This document shows, piece after piece, positions 13,383-17,701 of a DNA stretch of 17,701 bases. Position 1 is the stretch's first letter. Every line of letters begins with the position of its first letter. A model generated the notes under the pieces. The model had not been told where the DNA came from and did not search any database. It saw only the letters and a program-made list of their open reading frames with translations. The position numbers and the translations under genes were made by a program. This DNA comes from Methanospirillum hungatei (GTDB lineage Archaea; Halobacteriota; Methanomicrobia; Methanomicrobiales; Methanospirillaceae): assembly GCF_020216685.1 (NCBI RefSeq), contig NZ_JAIWNS010000116.1, positions 1 to 17,701 on the forward strand, in the 5' to 3' direction.

Positions 13383-14262
13383 GTGTAATTCCCAGCCGCT
13401 CGTATGCTTCCCTGATCAGATCTCCAGCCTTCTCTCTGACTTCAAGACCGAACCGGCCTGCATCGTCTCTATCTGAAACCAGTCGTTCAAGCCTATAGTT
13501 GCGGTCACCTTCAAGTGAGAGAACTTCTGCAATCATCACCCGATCCTTGCAATAGATCCCAAGCGGGGTGAAGCATCCGCCCCCGATCATCTCCATCACC
13601 CGACGTTCAAGCATGGTATCCATCCTGGTTCCGGGGTCATCAATCTTCGATACAATATCGGTAACATCCGGATCCGTTCGTGATACCACCGCAATAGTCC
13701 CCTGGTTTGGAGAGGGAACATGCACACGGGGATCCAATTGGTATCCGTCGAGGTTCATGGACAGGCGTTCAAGACCGGCCTTTGCAAGCATGATGGCATC
13801 ATACTCACCACGCTGCAGTTTGGAGAGCCGGGTATTGACATTCCCACGGAGTGGTTTGATCTCAGCCCAGGGCAGATGCCGACGACACTGAGCAGTCCGC
13901 CGGGTACTGGATGTGCCGATGGTAGTTATTTCATCCAGCCCCTGATCAGTGACGATATAATCACATGGAGAGTCTCTGGCAAGAATGGCGGAAGTTACCA
14001 GACCGGATGGCCGCTCTGCAGGGATGTCTTTCATCGAGTGAACGGCAAGATCAATCTTATTCTGCTCCAGTGCATCGTCAAGTGCCCGGACAAATACCCC
14101 CTGCCCGCCGATCTCATGCAGGGGAACTCCGGTCTGTTCATCCCCGGCGGTAGAGATGAATACCAGCTCCGTCTCCACTCCGAGATCTTCAAGCAGGGTG
14201 CATACCTTAACCGCCTGGGCTTTGGCAAGTTGTGATGCCCTGGTTCCTACGCGGAGAGGCAT
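13375..14262 (-). CDS. hemC: Hydroxymethylbilane synthase (porphobilinogen deaminase)
   Basis: The enzyme polymerises four porphobilinogen molecules into the linear tetrapyrrole hydroxymethylbilane. The 295-residue protein starts with the family motif [15 protein letters not shown]. It has [12 protein letters not shown] with the catalytic Asp at 79, [10 protein letters not shown] (116-125), the [11 protein letters not shown] arginine block (139-149), and the dipyrromethane-cofactor cysteine C230 in GGGCFTPLG. All key residues are present. The start ATG overlaps the end of hemL by 16 bases, and its stop overlaps cobA by eight. No clear SD is visible, so expression probably depends on coupling to hemL translation. 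Confidence 0.97.
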   Translation of the reverse strand: MPLRVGTRASQLAKAQAVKVCTLLEDLGVETELVFISTAGDEQTGVPLHEIGGQGVFVRALDDALEQNKIDLAVHSMKDIPAERPSGLVTSAILARDSPCDYIVTDQGLDEITTIGTSSTRRTAQCRRHLPWAEIKPLRGNVNTRLSKLQRGEYDAIMLAKAGLERLSMNLDGYQLDPRVHVPSPNQGTIAVVSRTDPDVTDIVSKIDDPGTRMDTMLERRVMEMIGGGCFTPLGIYCKDRVMIAEVLSLEGDRNYRLERLVSDRDDAGRFGLEVREKAGDLIREAYERLGITHG

Positions 14263-15506
14263 GATGCATACGCCGAAGAGAGGTATTCAACATCTGAATC
14301 AGAATGAGCAGCCGACAGGAAATTTGTCTCAAACTGTGACGGGGGTAAAAATATCCCCTTTTCCAGCATCTTCTCCCAGAATGCCCGGAATTTTGTGGTA
14401 TCTGACTCTTTTGCCTGAGCATAATTTTCAGGAGCCGATGTGCGGAAGAAGAACTTGAACATGGACCCGAGTTTCACAAACGAGCCACCTTTCCCCTGGC
14501 ATGACTCTCCGATCACCGTCGTCGCTTTATCGAGGAGCGAATACATCTCCTTTCGTGCATGAATCTCCCTGAGTGCGGCAACACCTGCAGCAAGACTGAG
14601 TGGGTTACCGGAGAAGGTTCCTGCCTGGTACACCGGCCCGGCAGGTGCGATATGTTCCATGATCTTCCTATTCCCGCCAAATGCTGAGAGGGGGAGTCCT
14701 CCGCCTATTATCTTACCAAGCGTGGTGATATCCGGCATAACCCCGAAGAGCTTTTGTGCTCCGCCAATCCCCACCCGGTATCCGGTAATGACCTCGTCAA
14801 AGATGAGCAGGATATCATGTTCAGCGGTTATCTTCCGGACCTCCTGCAGGTATCCAGGCTTTGGAAGGACCGGGCCGATATTTCCCATCACCGGCTCCAG
14901 GATCATGGCTGCTACCTCCTCACCACTTTTTTCTACCAGAGAGACAAGAGACTCGGTGTCATTGTACGGAACCTGCCTTGTGTGCCGAACGATATCTGAC
15001 AACACTCCTGCAGAGTCAGGCTGGCCAAGGGTGGTGCATCCAGACCCTGCCTGCACAAGGACCCCGTCATGAGCTCCGTGAAATCCGCCTTCTGTCTTGA
15101 TGATGTCACTCTTTCCCGTATATCCCCGTGCAAGCCTGATTGCTGCCATGGTCGCTTCTGAACCGGTGGTAACAAACCTGACCATCTCAATGGACGGATG
15201 GTCGGCGATAAGGATCTGTGCCAGATCAATCTCTGCCGGAGTAGGGGTGCCATACAGCCAGCCGTCATCCAGTGCAGCAACGATTGCATCTCCCACCGGT
15301 TTACAGGCATGACCCAGAATGAGCGGCCCGTATGCCCCACAACAGTCGATCAGTTCGATCCCGTCTGCAGTATATATCCGGGAGCCGGATCCCCGCACAG
15401 TATAAAAAGGGTATGGCTGTATTGCCCGAACCGGACTTGAAACACCACCAGGCATCAGCTCCCTGGCAGTGGTATAATATTCCCTGCTCTTTTCACAATT
15501 ATTCAT
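14247..15506 (-). CDS. hemL: Glutamate-1-semialdehyde 2,1-aminomutase
   Basis: This PLP enzyme moves the amino group of glutamate-1-semialdehyde to give 5-aminolevulinate, the second step of the C5 pathway. The 419-residue protein has the N-terminal [15 protein letters not shown], the phosphate-binding [15 protein letters not shown] (113-127), FDEV with D237, and the PLP lysine K265 in [10 protein letters not shown]. The frame is open to 15533, but I choose the ATG at 15506, preceded by AGGTGG and overlapping the hemB stop by eight bases. The resulting length is normal for the family. The gene lies between hemB and hemC in the same operon, overlapping both. Confidence 0.97.
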   Translation of the reverse strand: MNNCEKSREYYTTARELMPGGVSSPVRAIQPYPFYTVRGSGSRIYTADGIELIDCCGAYGPLILGHACKPVGDAIVAALDDGWLYGTPTPAEIDLAQILIADHPSIEMVRFVTTGSEATMAAIRLARGYTGKSDIIKTEGGFHGAHDGVLVQAGSGCTTLGQPDSAGVLSDIVRHTRQVPYNDTESLVSLVEKSGEEVAAMILEPVMGNIGPVLPKPGYLQEVRKITAEHDILLIFDEVITGYRVGIGGAQKLFGVMPDITTLGKIIGGGLPLSAFGGNRKIMEHIAPAGPVYQAGTFSGNPLSLAAGVAALREIHARKEMYSLLDKATTVIGESCQGKGGSFVKLGSMFKFFFRTSAPENYAQAKESDTTKFRAFWEKMLEKGIFLPPSQFETNFLSAAHSDSDVEYLSSAYASCLSA

Positions 15507-16476
15507 CAAGCCACCTGCATACATCTTCAGCAAAATAGGTTATGATAAGGTCTGCACCCGCCCGCTTGAGTGAGACCAGACTTTCCATGACGACACGCCG
15601 TTCATCAAGCCAGCCCTTCTCTGCTGCAGCCCGGATCATAGAGTATTCCCCTGATACCTGGTATGCTGCTACCGGAAGGCCGAGTTGTTTAATGTCAGTG
15701 ATGATATCTCCAAACCATCCGGCGGGTTTGACCATCAAAATGTCTGCCCCTTCTGCTGCATCCTGCTCAGACTCGCGGTACGCTTCCCGGCGGTTTGAGA
15801 CCGGGGCCTGGTACCCGGTCCGATCTCCGAACGAAAAACCAGAGCCCGCCGCTTCACGGAACGGGCCATAGAGTGCGGAGGCAAATTTTGAGGAGTATGA
15901 CATGATGAGGACTTCCTGATGCCCATAATCATCAAGAGCCTCCCGGATGGCAGCAACCATGCCGTCCAGCATACAGGAGGGAGCAACAATATCTGCACCC
16001 GCTTCTGCCTGTGAGACTGCTATCCGCTGCATCATCTCAAGCGATGCATCATTCAGCAAATTTGGCCCGTCACAGCATTCACCCACATAGCCGCAATGCC
16101 CATGGTCAGTATATTCACAGGCACACAGGTCGGTGATGATGACCATGTCTGGACAGGTCTTTTTCATCGCCCGGGTCACCTGCTGAATGACCCCCTCCGG
16201 TGCATATGCTCCAGACGCTTCAGCATCCTTGACAGACGGGATACCAAACAGGAGAACGGCACGGATACCGGCAGTCCTCATCCGGGTTACGACCTCTGCA
16301 GCCATAGAAACCGGCCAGCGGTTTTGTCCGGGCATTGCCAGTATCGGAACCGGTTCTGCTATGTTCTCATCAAAAAAGAGCGGTGCAATCAGGTCATCTT
16401 TCCCAATATGGGTCTCTGCAAGCAGCGGGATAATCTTTCGTCTGCGAAGTCTTCTCAATCGTTTGTGCGGGAACAT
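15499..16476 (-). CDS. hemB: Delta-aminolevulinic acid dehydratase (porphobilinogen synthase)
   Basis: The enzyme joins two 5-aminolevulinates to form porphobilinogen in the cytosol. The 325-residue protein has the zinc cysteines C118, C120 and C128 in [14 protein letters not shown], so this is a zinc-type and not a magnesium-type enzyme. The Schiff-base lysines are K197 ([15 protein letters not shown]) and K250 (LMVKPA), close to their positions in well-studied homologs. The ATG at 16476 follows GAGGAG, seven bases away, and overlaps the end of hemA by 22 bases. The N-terminal RLRRLRRRK is a basic arm typical of the family. All catalytic residues are intact. Confidence 0.97.
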   Translation of the reverse strand: MFPHKRLRRLRRRKIIPLLAETHIGKDDLIAPLFFDENIAEPVPILAMPGQNRWPVSMAAEVVTRMRTAGIRAVLLFGIPSVKDAEASGAYAPEGVIQQVTRAMKKTCPDMVIITDLCACEYTDHGHCGYVGECCDGPNLLNDASLEMMQRIAVSQAEAGADIVAPSCMLDGMVAAIREALDDYGHQEVLIMSYSSKFASALYGPFREAAGSGFSFGDRTGYQAPVSNRREAYRESEQDAAEGADILMVKPAGWFGDIITDIKQLGLPVAAYQVSGEYSMIRAAAEKGWLDERRVVMESLVSLKRAGADLIITYFAEDVCRWLDE

Positions 16477-17701
16477 ATGTTCTCTCCTCTGGTAATGGCA
16501 CCGACCAGGTCCTCTGCAATCTTCATCTCTCCCCGTTCAGCACAGGTCCGGATGGTAAGGGTAACGTCGGTGAGTAGTTTTCTGGTCAGCACCCTGGTCA
16601 GATCATCGGTCACATCGCGGACCCGGTCATCACATCCTGACAACCTGCTGAGAGCCCGATCCCGCTCCCTGATCCGTATCTGCTCAGCCCAGCTGTGCAA
16701 CGTTGCCAGGAGTTCATCTGCTGCCTTCCGGTTAAAGAGTCGGATAAACTGAACCAGTTCCTGGTCAAGAAACTCCCGAACCTTCTCTGCAGCCTCTTTC
16801 CTGAACTGTGTGGTGTCATCATTGACTTTCCGGAGGTCATCTATGGTATACAGACAGACGCCGGGGATCTTCCCCACATCCTCTTCAACATCCCGTGGCT
16901 GGGCAATATCAACGATGATAAGCGGACGCCGGGAATTATCAAGTGGCCATGACCGGCCTTTCAATGCTTCCATCACTTCATGTACCCGGATCACCGGATG
17001 GGGAGCGGCGGTGCAACAGATGATGACATCAGACATGGTCAGATACCGGTAGAGATCTGCCATCGGAACAGCGGTCCCGTGAACCTTCTCAGCAAGACAC
17101 TGGGCCCGGTCAAATGTCCGGTTGGCTACATAAATTGCAGACAACTGTTTTGCAGCAAGTGCCTGGGTGACTAAAACCCCCATCTCTCCGGTCCCCAGGA
17201 CAAGGATGTGCCGACCTGCCAGAGAACCCAGTTGCTCTTCAGCCAGGAGAACTGCCGCAGAACCGATAGATACTGCACCCCGGTTAATGCCACTGATTCT
17301 CCGGGCCTCGGAGCCGGCGTGGATTGCCTTGTTAATACAGAGGGTGATCAGAGGATCAGCAACCGACATCGATTCAGACAGGCTCAGGGATTTTCTAAGC
17401 TGTCCCAGGATCTGGTCCTCACCGATGACCATCGAGTCAAGGCCAGCCGCAAGATCGAGAAGATGGGACAAGGCATCTGCATCCTTCCACATCTGCCACC
17501 CGGCCCTTCCTTCACTCTCCAGAAACTTTCCAAGGAGATCTGCATTCCCATGTACCATGATCTCAATCCGGTTACAGGTCTGTAGCAGGATAACCCCCTT
17601 AAACCAGTCACTTGCACGGGTAAGGAAAGCCTCTTCATCAGGAAACCGGACCGATTCCATATCTGCCACCGATGCAGTATGATGGGATATTCCTGCAATG
17701 G
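16455..17701 (-). CDS. hemA: Glutamyl-tRNA reductase, 5' end cut by the right window edge
   Basis: The enzyme reduces glutamyl-tRNA(Glu) with NADPH to glutamate-1-semialdehyde, the first committed step of the C5 tetrapyrrole pathway. The frame has no stop to the right edge: codons up to 17699 read IAGISHHTASVADMESV, which matches the usual N-terminal strand and HKTAP-like segment of the family. The GTG at 17669 is therefore an internal valine and the true start lies just outside the window. The catalytic cysteine is in LLQTCNRIEIM (Cys codon 17576-17574). GLDSMVIGEDQILGQ and the nucleotide-binding LGTGEMG follow. The C-terminal dimerisation helices are present to the stop at 16455. It is the first visible gene of the overlapping hemA-hemB-hemL-hemC-cobA operon; the promoter is outside. 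Confidence 0.96.
   Translation of the reverse strand, partial: IAGISHHTASVADMESVRFPDEEAFLTRASDWFKGVILLQTCNRIEIMVHGNADLLGKFLESEGRAGWQMWKDADALSHLLDLAAGLDSMVIGEDQILGQLRKSLSLSESMSVADPLITLCINKAIHAGSEARRISGINRGAVSIGSAAVLLAEEQLGSLAGRHILVLGTGEMGVLVTQALAAKQLSAIYVANRTFDRAQCLAEKVHGTAVPMADLYRYLTMSDVIICCTAAPHPVIRVHEVMEALKGRSWPLDNSRRPLIIVDIAQPRDVEEDVGKIPGVCLYTIDDLRKVNDDTTQFRKEAAEKVREFLDQELVQFIRLFNRKAADELLATLHSWAEQIRIRERDRALSRLSGCDDRVRDVTDDLTRVLTRKLLTDVTLTIRTCAERGEMKIAEDLVGAITRGENICSRTND

Noticed and set aside
13720..14235. Plus-strand open frame of 171 codons opposite hemC
   Set aside because: It is antisense to a fully conserved hemC, has no recognisable motif or ribosome site, and reflects codon bias of the real gene.
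17667..17669. GTG as start of a 404-residue hemA
   Set aside because: Upstream codons IAGISHHTAS continue the conserved N-terminus of glutamyl-tRNA reductase, so the gene begins outside the window.
1..17701. CRISPR arrays, tRNA or rRNA genes, insertion sequences, integrase or attachment sites
   Set aside because: I found no regularly spaced repeats, cloverleaf sequences, transposase motifs or terminal inverted repeats in the window.

Overview
The window looks like a chromosomal segment of a methanogenic archaeon, most likely of the order Methanomicrobiales and possibly a Methanospirillum relative. The grounds are a group II chaperonin (thermosome) with a GGM tail, a TiaS tRNA-modifying enzyme found only in archaea, archaeal TATA boxes with GGTG/GAGGAG ribosome sites, poly-T terminators, a full CheW/receptor chemotaxis pair, and a tetrapyrrole cluster without late heme genes. 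The genus is an inference from gene content and style. There are no tRNA, rRNA, CRISPR, insertion-sequence or phage signatures.

Left part (1-3600): the 5' end of tiaS leaves through the left edge on the minus strand. Facing away from it is a helix-turn-helix regulator of an archaeal family, with a nuclease-like N-terminal domain, followed by the thermosome gene with a clear TATA box and SD. A cheW gene converges on the thermosome.

Middle part (3600-9330): a 617-base intergenic region separates cheW from a divergent, soluble REC-PAS-PAS-MCP receptor, so adaptor and receptor form a head-to-head signalling pair. The receptor stop codon directly abuts the stop codon of a converging secreted CARDB + CAP-domain protein. 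The acetyltransferase gene rimI lies just upstream of that gene on the same strand. rimI shares a short divergent promoter region with a DUF1015 protein carrying an ADGHHR motif, which ends in a bidirectional terminator.

Secreted trio (9328-12451, minus): three tandem paralogous exported proteins, each with a signal peptide, two PPC-like beta domains and many cysteines. The two closest copies share the same eight mature cysteines, a repeated TPIIVASAG motif and a 5' leader hairpin next to the SD. The leader stem differs in sequence between the copies but keeps its base pairing. This is the most novel-looking part of the window.

Right part (12630-17701, minus): a tightly overlapping operon hemA-hemB-hemL-hemC-cobA converts glutamyl-tRNA to precorrin-2, the branch point for siroheme, cobamides and coenzyme F430. 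hemA runs off the right edge at its 5' end. No hemD (uroporphyrinogen-III synthase) lies between hemC and cobA or downstream of cobA, so that step must be encoded elsewhere.
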